From Piezodorus guildinii (taxonomy: Eukaryota; Arthropoda; Insecta; Hemiptera; Pentatomidae), in the NCBI GenBank assembly GCA_023052935.1, contig CM041294.1, forward strand, positions 41,625,236-41,689,235: a DNA stretch of 64,000 nt, read 5' to 3'. The position numbers and the translations under genes were made by a program. The notes below the pieces were generated by a model. It was not told the DNA's origin. It saw nothing but the letters and a program-made list of their open reading frames with translations, and searched no databases. Of this stretch, positions 10,698-22,290 are shown in pieces (the first letter of the stretch is position 1; every line of letters begins with the position of its first letter).

Positions 10698-12057
10698 ATC
10701 CAGTGTAGCGCAACACACGACTTTCACTTCCCTCCGTGGTTAAAATCAATTTAAATTGTTTTTAAGAATTTTCAAATACACTCAGAAATAAAATTAAACT
10801 GTTGAAGAATTAATTACATTGAATTTCAATAGAAACATGTGATTTGTTAAATAATCTCTATTTTATCTACATAGAATCAAACTATCGGCTTTTTATCACT
10901 CTTTGTTAACATTTGCAATTTTTTGTATAAGATAATGTTTTTACTAAAATCTTTAGCTTTCCGACGGTATATCATACATCTATATTACTGTTTTTATAAT
11001 TGGTTTATAAAATATTTTTTCCCTTTTCTCTTTTATTGGAATATCGAATTAGTTCAACATTTACATATTTATTATAAGCCCTAATAAGATTATATGGATA
11101 ATTCCTCAGAATATGAAATTACAGGTAGTTTAGAGGATAAAAATAAAAATATTAAAATATCGGTATTTAAGCCCTGTTAGACTATTTCAATCAGAATGAA
11201 TCCTACATAAATATTAAGGCCTATTAAATTTTACATCGATAAAGCGAGTTTAATCAAAATCGTTAGAGCCGTTTTTGAGAAAATCGTAAAAAGGTGCAAA
11301 ATGCATGGTATAAAGTAGCACTTCCAGGCAGCCGATTTTAGTAAAAAAAGTTGCTGTAACATCTCGGGCGTATAATTGTCTCAAATATGAAATTTCAGTT
11401 CCATAGGACTTTTCGAAGTTACCACACACCCACACACACAACACGTTTTACGGGACTGGGTCATTTGGACTCAGGAGACCCTAAAACATATATTTCCGTT
11501 AAAAACTGGAATTCGAATATTTTCACAATCGCAATACTTTCCCTTACTGTATATTCCATATATAGGTAGGTGGAAGTAAAATCTATTATATTATTATCTA
11601 AAACAATCAACTATTTTTATCGGCTTTTCATCACTCACTGATAACTTTTACAAGCTTGTGTATATGATAATGAAACCTACATGATATTAAGGCCCATTAA
11701 ATTTTACATCGATATAGCGAGTTTAGTCAAAATCGTTAGAGCCCTTTTTGAGAAAATTGTAAAAAGATGCAAAATGCATGGTATAAAGTAGCACTTCCAG
11801 TCAGCCGATTTTAGTAAAAAAAGTTGCTGTAACTTCTCGGGCGTATAGTTTTCTTAAATACGAAATCTCAATTGTGTACGTTTTTTCGTTTTCGCCTTAG
11901 ACTTACCACACACTCAGACCTTTTACGGGACTTGGTTATTTGGACTCAGGGGACCCTAAAACGTGTATTTCCGTTGAAAACCGGAATTATAAAATTTTTA
12001 CGATCGCCATACTTACCTTTACTATATATTTCATATATAGGTAAGTGAAAGTAAAAA
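10698..12057 (+). repeat. Family E repeat, head-to-tail pair (full copy plus internally deleted copy)
   Basis: The first unit runs from about 10698 (CAACACACGACTTTCACTT) to about 11575 (ending TAGGTGGAAGTAAAA). The second, 11576-12057, resumes inside the family at ATTATATTATTATCTAAAAC and ends GGTAAGTGAAAGTAAAA. Both contain the shared landmarks ATCGATATAGCGAGTTTA, GTGCAAAATGCATGGTA, GGGCGTATA and GACCCTAAAACGTGTATTTC. A CA-rich tract lies at the usual place (about 11424-11442). Confidence 0.85.
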
Positions 12058-12789
12058 AAAAAAAAAATAATAATTAAAAAAAACAACGAAAAAACCTAAT
12101 ATTGGAGAAAATACTGATTCATTGAGATATGTTAAACATTTATAAAAAGTTAACCTAATACAACCTTAATTGTCTAAATTAGGCCGTAAATAGTCTTTAT
12201 GTTAATTATAACCTATTCTATTAGAAACTATTTAAACGATGACCTTTTAGAAACGCGTTGATCCTTCTAGGTATCATGTTGGTTCATTTCAATATCCTTG
12301 CATTGTTTGAACGTTTACCTCCGGCTCTGAGAATATATTCCACCCGAGATCGGAGGCAGGCCGATCAGGAAACAGGAGGTTACCGCCCTTGTCCCAGATG
12401 GCTGGGCTCACCTTTCTCAATCCTTGGTCAGTCGGTGCATTGCGGCTCCAACAAAGCCACTAACTGTTCGACTGCATAATTAAATGCAGTTTGTCACGAC
12501 CAATTAGTTAGGGAATTATGGTATACGGGTCCCTTGAAATATCTGAATTATTATTCAATGTTATATTTGTTTAAAAAATATTCTATTAAAAGAATTAGTC
12601 AATAGGACCACAGCTTTCAAATAAATCAGAAGATAGCGTGTGGGAAAGTAGAGCAACCGATACTCTTAATGTAATGAGTACAATCAATACAGAAAACCAT
12701 TGGTAGCTGTATCTTTCCTACCTACATAAAATGAAATCTTTTAATATAAAAAAAAAAATTTTTATATTACAGAGAACCAGTTTTTAAAA
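12058..12789. other. Unassigned, GC-richer block at 12240-12480
   Basis: The block has composition unlike its AT-rich flanks and a 73-codon plus-strand frame with no recognisable domain. It could be a piece of an unidentified repeat. Confidence 0.3.
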
Positions 12790-13170
12790 TTATTTATTTA
12801 TAGTAATTTACTATTGTATTAAAGAAATATAATAAGTAAGTCGTTAAAATGTCGTATGAAAGAACTATCTAGTAGTAGCTCTTCACTATATTAATTTACT
12901 AGATCCCTCGGCCACCTTCTTTTCAATCGGCTAGGTGGGTTATCAAGTATATCTAAGGATGATAGATTACGAACAAGTGGGTTTCATATTTGTGACGAGG
13001 GAGTTTGGAATGAAAAGAGGTATCTATTTCTGGCTAAGTCTGCGACAAAGGAGATGTTGAGATCATTGTGGACGAGTGACAAAATAAGGGTCATTAAGAA
13101 GTTTGCGAAGAATTTGCATTGTAAGGATTTAATGAGGGAGGGATTAGATGTTTTATTAGATCTCCAAAGC
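12790..13170 (-). pseudogene. Jockey family J2 LINE, 3' fragment (copy 2)
   Basis: Aligns by eye with the tail of copy 1: on the plus strand TAGATCCCTCGGCCACCTTC at 12900 versus AGTCCCGAAGCCACCTTC at 3901, followed by the same GGGTTATCAnGTATATCTAAGGA stretch. On the minus strand this is the Arg/Lys/Trp-rich C-terminus plus 3' tail. Many stops; no function expected. Confidence 0.7.
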
Positions 13171-13241
13171 TCTATAAGTACTATTTAAAAAAATACTAAT
13201 AAACCGAACAGAATAGGAACCTATGTTATTTCTATAGATTG

Positions 13242-13420
13242 TGGGCGGGGTAGCCGAGCGGGTTAGCGCGCTGCCTAGCAACACAGAGGACCAAACCCAA
13301 CAATCATTAGTTCGAGACTCAGTGCTGTGGGGGGGGGGGCTTTTATTTCAGCATTTATCCTCCGCCCTCACCCTCTGCCCCAAGAAACCCCGTATCGGCG
13401 AGGTAGGGGAGAAAAAAAAA
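13242..13420 (+). repeat. SINE family C, copy 1 (tRNA-derived)
   Basis: Internal RNA polymerase III promoter: A box TAGCCGAGCGG at 13251-13261 and B box AGTTCGAGACTC at 13309-13320. The head resembles a Leu/Ser-type tRNA 5' half but cannot fold into a full cloverleaf. A G run (13330-13339), a C-rich body and an A-rich tail ending about 13420 follow. A diverged relative is at 32808-32985. Confidence 0.75.
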
Positions 13421-14012
13421 GTACTATTTTAAATTTGAATCTCAATAATAAATTATGAGTCAAAATACACTTGTGCTATCTAGAACTGTTAAGATCCACA
13501 ATTACACATGTTCGGGTTCAATTCCTGGCTCAATGTTTACAAAATTCCCTTCCCTTCAAATTTTGCTTCTTAGCTCTTTCTTAATTTGTTTTTCCTCATT
13601 TCTTTACGCTTTGTAACTGGAATGTGCAAATGAATAGAACAATTCTACGAAATGCTTTCGACAAAAATTTACTTTTCGAGGATAAACACGGTCCCTTCGG
13701 AAGCCTAAAAGTAAAGTGTCCGCAGAAGAGTTTGAGCTCATTATTTCCAATAATGAACCATTTTAATCAAACAAATGAAAAACAAAATTTATCCTCCAGA
13801 CCTGTGAAATACTGAGACACTCAAGATTGTGAAAAAATTGATCCTAGCAAAAAAAGACTCATGCCGTTTTGTCATCTGAGCACAAATTAATTGTCATTAC
13901 ATATATTATGTTTTATTGAACATTATTCTTATGTATTTTTTTTTTAAATGTTATAATTTCATTTTCTTTTTTTGATTATTTTATATATTCATTCCCTTAT
14001 TATTTTACATTC
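13421..14012. other. No gene recognised
   Basis: AT-rich sequence with short frames only (for example 63 codons from 13624). Nothing identifiable. Confidence 0.5.
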
Positions 14013-14298
14013 GGGGAGCCCGTGGCTGAGTGGCAAGCGCGCTAGTTTCTCATGGTACAGGTTGCGAGTTCGAATCCCAGCCCCGGCGGGGCTTTGATAA
14101 GGATGTAATATAATGGGGATTCACTCGCAGCCTCTCCCCGGGTATGTGAGACCCGTCAGCCAAATGGTGGCTACTTACAAAATTAGGCGTAGGGAGTGAT
14201 GACCTGACAATATAAATTGTATCGTGAAACCATAACTCCAAGGAGATTACACCGCGAGGCCCAGGGCCTGCACGGCCTGTCGCGCCACTGAAAAAAAA
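14013..14298 (+). repeat. SINE family B, full-length copy
   Basis: tRNA-like head with A box TGGCTGAGTGG (14023-14033) and B box GAGTTCGAATCCC at 14067-14079. The body includes GGGATTCACTCGCAG, GAGACCCGTCAGCCAAATGG and TAGGCGTAGGGAGTGATGA. It ends GTCGCGCCACTG followed by a short A run (14291-14298). The body is repeated in inverse orientation at 27913-28090, and the head alone at 16541-16607. Transcription would be by Pol III from the internal promoter; mobilisation would depend on a LINE. Confidence 0.85.
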
Positions 14299-14433
14299 TA
14301 TATTATTTACATAAACTTACTTACTCCTCTTTTCATTTATTTTTCTGGTGTTTCACTTTATTGCAAGTAAATGTTTTGATTTACATTTATCTATATAAGG
14401 TGTAGATTCTTTAAGATGAAGGACAAATTCTGT

Positions 14434-14680
14434 AAATAAAATTGGAGGCTGATTTCTATCTTCACCACTCCTTTATTAAAAATTAATGTACGACTTTTCG
14501 GCTAAAATGCCACCATCAGGTGTCTTAGGCATGAGGCTTCTGGTTGTAAGCTTCCACTCACAATAGATAAATTTGTTCCTTTGCACCTGAAGATGGCATT
14601 TTAGCCGGAACGTCGAGCATTAATTTTTAATAAAAGAGCGGTGAAGATATAAATCAGCCTCCAATTTTATTACACTTAGT
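14434..14680. repeat. Inverted repeat (about 85-bp arms, about 70-bp centre)
   Basis: Left arm 14434-14519 and right arm about 14585-14680 are reverse complements with few mismatches (CAGCCTCCAATTTTATT, AATTAATTTTTAATAAA, GGCATTTTAGCCG). Each arm has the CCTGAAGATGG - stem - GAAxxGTCG motif next to the centre. Confidence 0.85.
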
Positions 14681-14776
14681 TCTTTAGTATAATTATAAGC
14701 CTAAAATAGTTGAGTATGTCGTTTGCATGAGACTATACCCTCCACTTTGTCAATTGTTAGAAATTGTATTGACAGT

Positions 14777-14790
14777 TTATAAATATATAT

Positions 14791-14842
<52 letters not shown>
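14777..14842. repeat. (TA)n microsatellite
   Basis: Nearly uninterrupted TA repeat of about 65 bp. Confidence 0.95.
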
Positions 14843-14846
<4 letters not shown>

Positions 14847-14879
14847 TATTTATATAGTATTGTTTCATTTGGCAAAGGG

Positions 14880-15965
14880 CTAAAAGCAGAGTAAACAGAG
14901 ATGGGAGATGGTTTCGTCCCGTTTCGAAAGTCTTACTCTGAGAAAAGTGACAATGGAAACGGAGAAAGTTAAAATATTACTAAAATTAGGAGTAATTAAA
15001 AATCTTATACATCTAACTTGTTAGAAATTTAATGCTCTAAAAGATTGTTTCTTATGTATTTTTTGATAAACTGCACATCAAAATAGTTATTGAAGCGAAA
15101 CTACCGACTTTTCTGACATTTTTTTTTTTTTTTTTTTTTGACAATTTGGCCAATAATGACGTCTATGTATCTCAGTAGGTGTTCCGAATTTTCCAACATG
15201 TTATAACCAAACATGTAGGAAATTTATTGTTCTTTAAAATTGCTAACGTCAAAGGTTGCTCTAAAATATCCAGGAATAGATTTATAAGAAAAAAACTGAA
15301 AAAAGGGCTTTTTTTAAGATGGCGGAAAACGCACAAGGGTGAAAAGTGTGAAACTTTGGTTTTTTATGACGGGAATAGTACAAAAAATCTTGCCTAAAAA
15401 TTAAATTTACCCCACCTTTTTCTAGCCAACCCCCTTTTTTGGTCTAATTCTACTGGGCCATTATTAGTGGCAAAGCTAAGAGGACCATTTGAGGAAATGG
15501 GTGGCCTGATTGACAGTCACTAACCTGGCTCCTCGAGAATCGACCCGATATCCTTTCACGGGCCATTACTTCCAATCAACGCTAAATGTGTCGTGAAAGC
15601 TATCTCTACGCCACGTCTTTTAACTGAATAATGGGAACGGTAGCGGTAGCAGCGCTTCTAAACTGCGTACTTCAAACAAGCATTGGCATATTCTACTGGT
15701 GACGGCTTGGTTATCAGTAACCTGTTACTGTTAACTGCCATGGGGAATTATAACTGTTCTAAAGATAACAGGTTCCTAGCTTCTTTGGTAAGAAGTCAAT
15801 TTCCGATGATCGAAATATACCCAAAGAATTTAAATTAAAGATCACGACGAGAGTAAAGTAAAATATGAAAATGTGTTATAATCCGGAGATAGTTATCAAT
15901 AGATTACCATACACTTCCGCATACTTTAAATGTATTATAATGAACATATTTTTAATATAAATTTG
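14880..15965. other. Unique sequence, no gene recognised
   Basis: 15420-15760 has more even base composition than its flanks (CTCGAGAATCGACCCGATAT, GGTAGCGGTAGCAGCG) but no coding frame or splice pattern that I can support. Confidence 0.4.
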
Positions 15966-16172
15966 TTATATTTTTTTAAAACTTTTATTAACTTGACTAA
16001 CTGACTCAGAAAGACTAGTGAGCCCCATCACTAGACGTGACTCCCATTCGCTCCCATATACCAAACATTTTTGTATCCTCTCTCCCCTCTTATAATGCAT
16101 GTAATGCAGAAAAAGGGATCCCATATTCCTTCCTCTATTTCCGATTTCCAACCCCCAACTCCCATGGGGCTT

Positions 16173-16175
<3 letters not shown>

Positions 16176-16236
<61 letters not shown>
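16176..16236. repeat. Homopolymer run, A61
   Basis: Sixty-one consecutive A. It could be a LINE/SINE tail or an assembly-sensitive homopolymer. Confidence 0.9.
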
Positions 16237-16238
<2 letters not shown>

Positions 16239-16540
16239 TTTATTATAAACTAGCACTGCTTCGCTCGGGTGCAATTTGAATGATGTGTCATTTATGTTTA
16301 AAATTGTTCTTTCCGGCCGATTTAGAGTTTATATCTGTAAGAGTTTTAGTTTACCGTAACGAAAAGTGCAATTGATTAAGTTTATTTTTTTGTTAATTTA
16401 AAGTGAAGCAGAGATAACGGGAAATTTAATTTTCCCATATGAATAAACTTGATTGGTATGTATGTATTCAAAAACTATAGAAATAACAAACGTTCCCATT
16501 CTATTAGATTTATAACTATTTTATATTTATTTACGTACGA

Positions 16541-16607
16541 CTGGGATTCGAACTCGCAACCTGTAGCATGAGAGACTAGCGCGCTACCCATACAGCCACG
16601 GGCTCCC
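16541..16607 (-). repeat. SINE family B, tRNA-like head only
   Basis: The minus strand reads GGGAGCCCGTGGCTGTATGG at the right end and GCGAGTTCGAATCCCAG at the left, the same head as at 14013 (A box about 16598-16588, B box about 16555-16543). The body of the family does not follow; ordinary sequence does. It is a head-only (3'-truncated) copy or a tRNA pseudogene from the SINE's ancestor. Confidence 0.75.
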
Positions 16608-17551
16608 CTAATTTATTGATGATAGTTACAGAAAATTTATTTGACTTCTAAACCTTCAGGAAACAATGTCCTAAATGATGGTGAAAACCTTTTCAAAATC
16701 CGTCCAGTAGTTTAGAAGGAGATGCCGGAAACCAAAATAAAGTTATCATTCCATACATATAGAGATGATGGTTAATTAATTTCTCAAAACGTTCTAAACT
16801 GCGAATACAAAAAATTAATTAATATTTGGTCCATTAAAGTCTTATTTAATATAAACCCAATTGATTAGCATTTTTTTTTAAATATCAAAAACGTATTTTA
16901 TCAGGCGTGATTTAATACCATTTGTTGTATGCATTTTCTTGCTATGACAAGTAAAAAAAATGTTTGTCATTGGTTTAGTGGCCTTACATTTGATACAGCA
17001 ACGGCTGATTTCCTGTCAGTAATGATGGTTAGATTTCACTAAGGATTTTTAAATTAAATGAAATCCTATAACTGGTGTTTGGTAGAAAAAGTGATTATAA
17101 ACATCTTCTGGTCTAGTTGGAACGTCAAATTTAGATGGGATGATGAAAATGGTTAGATAAAGATCATTACTGACTATAGAATCAAAAAAGGAAAAATAAA
17201 AATATAGGGCTATGAAGTAGAAAAACATTGCAAGGGATCATTGAAAGAAGAACTTTTTTTCCTAATTGCAATTTTTTTTTTTATCGATTACATAGTTTCA
17301 GATTTGAAAGTTATTATCCAAAATACGCAATTCATTTTTTTTTTTTTTTTGGAAACATAATTGATAGAGTTTTAAATGATACTTTAACTATAATTCAGCA
17401 AAGGAATCGAGGAATGACATATGTTCATTCGTATACCAAAAAAAAAAAAAAAAGGAAATAGAATATTAGCAGTCGCTTTTAGTTGTAAATAGATCAGCTG
17501 ATTATTAATACCTACATATAGAAATTCATACATATAGAGATTCATATTGTT
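16608..17551. other. AT-rich DNA, one dispersed-repeat phrase
   Basis: 16690-16760 contains AATCCGTCCAGTAGTTTAGA, a phrase also seen at about 28407-28430 and common in insect repeats. The rest is unassigned. T runs at 17271 and 17337. Confidence 0.4.
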
Positions 17552-17785
17552 TCACGGCCAACGGCTGTCCAAGGAGGTTGGCCGAGCTTACGCCCAGCCG
17601 CCATGTTTTTTTCTCCAATATTCGGTTACCCACTTTATAGAGGCTAGGTACGCCTCAGGAGGGTTCTCCATACCCCAGGGTCGCTGCACGGCTGAAATAA
17701 CAGAATAAATAATAAGCTGGGGTTCGAACCCGGGACCTGGAAGAACAGTAGACTAGTGCTCTGTCCACTAGACCATGCCGCTCCC
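17552..17785 (-). repeat. SINE family A, copy 2 (best preserved)
   Basis: The minus strand begins GGGAGCGGCATGGTCTAGTG at 17785. A box TGGTCTAGTGG lies at 17775-17765, and B box GGGTTCGAACCCC at about 17731-17719. The body TTATTTCAGCCGTGCAGCGA and CCCTGGGGTATGGAGAACC is shared with the other two copies. Confidence 0.85.
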
Positions 17786-17879
17786 AATATCGTCATCATA
17801 ACTCGGGACCGTCTTGCGTTCGCTATGCCTCTTTTACAATACAATTGCGGAAAGTTAAAGCGAAAAAAAAAAAACTAGT

Positions 17880-18479
17880 ATGAGATCAAGAAAGGGCCCT
17901 TACAGACAGAAATTATTTTAGGTAATTCGAAATAAAATAAAGATATACCAGCAGAGTTTAATAGTTTAATGATCGTACTACAATTAGGGCAATAGAAATC
18001 GAAATAGGTGCAACTAAACTAATTTCGTACTTAAGAAAGATTTCGCAATTGAATGAACTTTCGCCAAAAATGGGATTAAGTTTCAGAATAAAAGGGTGTA
18101 AATGAATTGGTTAGAACGGTTAAAGTAACAGCTTGAGAACGGTAAAAGTAATCTGCACAGTTCGCTAATATATCATGTTTATTCCGGAACTGCATTCCCA
18201 ACGAAATCAGGATATAAAGTAACGTGTTTATGTAAATTGAATAAGGCGGAGTTGTGAATAGCAGAAGTAGAAGAGAAATCTAATTGACTGCCTTGATAAT
18301 CGGTTTTTGCTAGTGCAGACTTTAGATGTCCGGCGTCCTGCCTGGTTTAAACTCCTCCACACTTCGGGCTACTGTTGACTTCCTTTCATTGACGCACGTT
18401 GCAGTTTCTTTTCATTTTGCAAGCGTTTAGTAAATTGACGATCGTAAATCGAACATTGTCAAAAATGAATTCTTTATGA
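17880..18479. other. Unique sequence, no gene recognised
   Basis: No repeat relation or coding frame noticed. 18300-18440 is somewhat GC-richer. Confidence 0.4.
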
Positions 18480-18960
18480 ATCTGAAAATACTTCTGCTCG
18501 CCGTTTATGGCTACTTAAACATTTACTATACAAAAGGATAAATCTTCCTTTTAACTACAAAAGGCTCATCTACACGACTTTCTAAGACCAATCTGGACTG
18601 AGAGAATTGAGCTTTAGGGCTGTATTAAACCATCGAATTCCTCTTGTTTCAAATCCTTTAATTCCAAAACTTTGGTAAAATCCTCAATAATCCCTACTTC
18701 TCCACGTATAACTCATCCATAATGACCCCAATTTTTCTCATGTTGCTGATTTGGCCCGCATCAGGTACCATTCTTTCATAAAAACTCAATTCCCACCCTA
18801 ACCCAAAGTTTCTATTCTAGAATCCTCTTCGATTATGATAATCTACGAGGCGCCTGTGTATCATGTCATTATTTAATGTTTTCTCAAATTTACATGATGC
18901 ATTCAATAATTCAACTCTAAATTTCTATAAATAGGTATATATTTATTTATTATTATTCTT
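18480..18960 (+). pseudogene. Jockey family J2 LINE, 3' fragment (copy 3, very decayed)
   Basis: CTACAAAAGGCTCATCTACA and AGACCAATCTGGACT at 18556-18600 match 54736-54780 nearly word for word. The following sequence tracks copy 4 through GATTTGGCCCGCATCAGGTA (18748) and CTACGAGGCG (18842). Numerous stops and frame changes. Confidence 0.75.
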
Positions 18961-19429
18961 TTTATGTTGTCAACATTAACTAGCCATCTCTGGCCCACGA
19001 TTATATCACTTAGTCTTTTCATTCTCCTTTGCTTCTTTTCTCCTCCGCCACAAAGCTAACTACATAGTACGTCTCGAAACTGGCCGAAACTATTTGAGCA
19101 ACAAAGTTATGAAGAAGGTCATAAACTACTGGTCCAAATTGTCACTTATACCTGAAGACACGTGTCACGACTTTGCTTTAATAGACTAATCTTACTAAAT
19201 ACAAGGAATCCTGATACATACTTTAATTGGGTCACACAAGTGAGAGGAATGCTGCTCATTATGGTAGGAGGAGTTCCACACTAAAAGTCCAGCTGGAGTC
19301 TTAAAGTTTAAAGATGGAATATTGGAAAAGTTGAAAATCATACCATCTCTACAGTTATCCATCGATCCGTGATCTCCCATTTACAGAGTTTTTTCTAGTT
19401 TCAATATTAACAGCCCAGAGACTTATTTG

Positions 19430-19740
19430 ACATATAAAACCAGCATAAATAAACTAAGGTTGGTTAGCCAGTTGAGGGTTTCAAACTCTGAATTAATCAA
19501 ACTTTATATGAAGCAGAAAATTTTCAACTTAAAATCATGAGGAACCTGCCTTTGTTGTTACCAATTTATTACAAATAGTTTATTCTACTTTCTTCTCTAC
19601 TGTGAAAAACTTATTGTAGACAGAGAAAGATATTTATGACAATTCTTATCCGAACATAACGATTATATACTCGAAAATATACTCCAAGTCAACATCCTAC
19701 AAAAACTAAATACAATATATATGTTTTTAGTGTCAACTAA
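19430..19740 (+). pseudogene. LINE C-terminal fragment (family Z, copy 1)
   Basis: LVSQLRVSNSELIKLYMKQK, then a stop and CLCC plus FLLYCEKLIVDRE, resemble LISQLRLCKLT and CLICNSGEPEDLCHFLLECP at 40076-40220. This is the Cys/His C-terminal finger seen in several LINE clades. Heavily decayed. Confidence 0.55.
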
Positions 19741-21520
19741 TTCCTACCTCCGCTCCTCTTTTTCGATGCAAGGACCATCATTTTATTAGAACGCATTCGG
19801 AATTCAAATCTATCAATTCAAACCTAGGTTGTTATGTTAAAACTTTTTAAACAAAATTCGTATTCAATCTTTTTCTGACCATATGCCATAAAACCGTACT
19901 CTTCATTTTCTGATTTACGTCCTCATAAGATCCACTCCTTTCTATTTATGCTACTTTCCCTAATTCTATACTCACCCTTTATTTCCTTAGGACCATATAT
20001 AATTCCTACAGGATTTCCCTTTTGGTTTATAACAACCCCTCTATTGTTTCCAGCAGGTACGACATGACGGTTTTCAAACAGCTTCGTAGTGACTATATGA
20101 TAAATTCTTTTCATTATAAACGTATTTTGTTGCGAATCTTAATCTGTCTCACTTCTCCTCCTAGGCCTCATCAACCGCCTATCTTTTAAACTTCTTATAT
20201 TTCCTTTTTCCCTTCCGGTAGGACTTGCATGCCGCGAGGAGACAACGCCATTCCAACCTCGTTACTAAGAACCAGCAATCATAAAGCGCTGCTGATAATT
20301 ACTGCTCACGGAGCGCATAAGATGAAAGTTAATTATCCCGTGTCTGTGTAATTACACTCTTACTCCGTGTCTTCATCTCAACAAGGAATCTCGATTCCTC
20401 TTCTTGGCGAGGGATACAGGAATCGAAACTCTACGCGCTTCTTTCCTCAATTTTTCTAGGCGTGTCAAGAAAGTAAATTTTTAAAACACAGAATAAACCG
20501 GAACGACGAACAAGGAGAATGCTCTATATAGAGTGCGTCACATAACGACCAGGAAATTTTATACTTATTCTATATTACAAAATAGTACTAATAATACTTC
20601 GTAACTGTTCAAAATTAAATTATTTTTTTTAACTTTTGAATTGTTTACAATAAAAAAGGCAAAGTAATGATGTAACGCATTCTTTCAAGTTTGGATTTGC
20701 ATGAAAATAGAGCTTCATACTGTAGGTGTGTAGGTCGGTCCACGACATACCTTTTGGGAGACTTTAAACATTGATTGTATATACAATTTTCCTGCGTTAT
20801 TCACTGATTTATTGAAATGATATTGTTTGAATTTAAGAAAGATTTTAATACAAAACATATACATCCTAAACAAAGAGGAACAGTCGACAGCTGTAAGATG
20901 TTCAAATGGATTTGTCACAGGATTATAAAGTAAAGTAAATACGAAAATAATATTCAGAAAATAAAGTAATAAATAAAACAGCTTCAAAACAAAATATTTA
21001 TATATATATCTATATATAAATTAATATAATATTAATATAATTAAATATATATATAATTAAATTTATATATATTTGTAAGATATAATATGTGTGTGTTGTG
21101 TATGTGTAAATTTATTTGAAAGAATGTAAAATCCATTCCTAGGTGTATTTTATCTGTCACTGCGACAAAATAGTTACTTATTACTACCAAGTTTAAATTT
21201 CTTGTAAGCAAAGACCACGGGTTAAAATACCCCAAAGCTCTACAATCAATTCAGGCCATGAGGCCATTTAAATTGGGTCGTTACCAATTTTTAAATACTT
21301 ACTCCATAAAAATCAACTGGAAATATTTCTAGACAATCAAATTAATTTACATTTACATCTAACGCCATAATATTATGATTTAAATTAAATACAATGACGA
21401 TTTTTTTAAAAAGAAGTTTTTGCATAAAATGATAATTTTCATAATGTTTCTTATAATTTTTAATCCTTATATATTTCTATTCAAACATGTCATGTGGTTG
21501 CCAATCAGTGAATGTGAATG
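19741..21520. other. Unique sequence; candidate regulatory block at 20215-20460
   Basis: 20215-20460 is less AT-rich than its flanks and contains several homeodomain-type cores (GATAATTACTG, GTTAATTATCC, TGTAATTACAC) within about 80 bp. 21000-21070 is TA-rich. No gene recognised. Confidence 0.3.
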
Positions 21521-21529
21521 ACAATGAAG

Positions 21530-21810
21530 TTGATGTGGCGCGATAGGCATAATAGAGAGAGGATACCCTGCGGCACCTCTTCCTGGCGTGTTTCCTAATA
21601 CACGATTATGTTAGGAGAAACCTATCCAACTTTTTTTCAGCCTTCTCCAGAGTGCTGTGGGACATGTTTCGTATTAATGTATTGGTATGTTCATGTAAGT
21701 TTTGAATACATTTGTAGAGAGTCTGAATCCTTTCGTTGACTCTTGGCGTGTGAGAGTCTATTTGTAAAGTAATGTTGCTAATGTGCCATGATGAATTTTT
21801 TTATAGTTGT
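21530..21810 (+). pseudogene. LINE C-terminal fragment
   Basis: EDTLRHLFLACFLIHDYVRR (21561-21620) fits the E-x-HLFLxC part of LINE C-terminal fingers and is followed by a basic stretch and a stop. Only this short segment is readable, so family assignment is not possible. Confidence 0.45.
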
Positions 21811-22079
21811 ATAATGAAATTTAAAAATGAATTTTTAATTCATTAATTCTTTGTACAAACGTTATTTACGATCAACTTTCTTGTAAAAGATGAGAAATAT
21901 CACAATAGATCCAGATTTGGATGGAGAATAAGAAGGGACACCTTCCTCCAAATTAAATAAATAAAAGCTTAGGGAATGCAATCTCTGCATACCTTCATCT
22001 AACAACCATCTTCCAAACTCAAATCGCTATGATCGATCTTTAGACAAACTATGTTTAGCAGATCAATTAGTGACTGGTA

Positions 22080-22290
22080 ACTACTTCAAGTTAAGAAAGT
22101 TCTGCGCGAAACGTTTCCAGGAAAAAGAAAGAGGGAACGTCCACGTAAATGTTGGATTAAAGACGTGAAAGAGGACCTATCTAAAATTGGAGTGACCAAC
22201 TGGAGAAGGCGGGCCATGGACAGACAAGAATGGCGAATCATTGTTGAAGAGACCAAAGTTCACCTTGGACTGTAGAGCCGGAGAAGAAGA
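22080..22290 (+). pseudogene. RTE-type LINE, extreme C-terminus
   Basis: The frame reads VLRETFPGKRKRERPRKCW, then IKDVKEDLSKIGVTNWRRRA and DRQEWRIIVEETKVHLGL. This is the common tail of endonuclease-reverse transcriptases of the RTE/related clades (Arg-rich, x-W-x-D-x-VKEDL, NWR-xx-A-xx-R-x-EWR). A stop follows at 22273-22275 and GAAGAAGAAG, so it is the 3' end of an otherwise missing element. Confidence 0.8.

Noticed and set aside
13242..13320. Apparent functional tRNA gene (A and B boxes).
   Set aside because: Acceptor stem and anticodon arm do not form, and a SINE body and A-rich tail follow.
14013..14090. Another possible tRNA gene.
   Set aside because: Followed by a body shared with 27913-28090; it is a SINE head.
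15966..16274. Frames with poly-Lys or poly-Phe across the A61 run.
   Set aside because: Homopolymer artefact.
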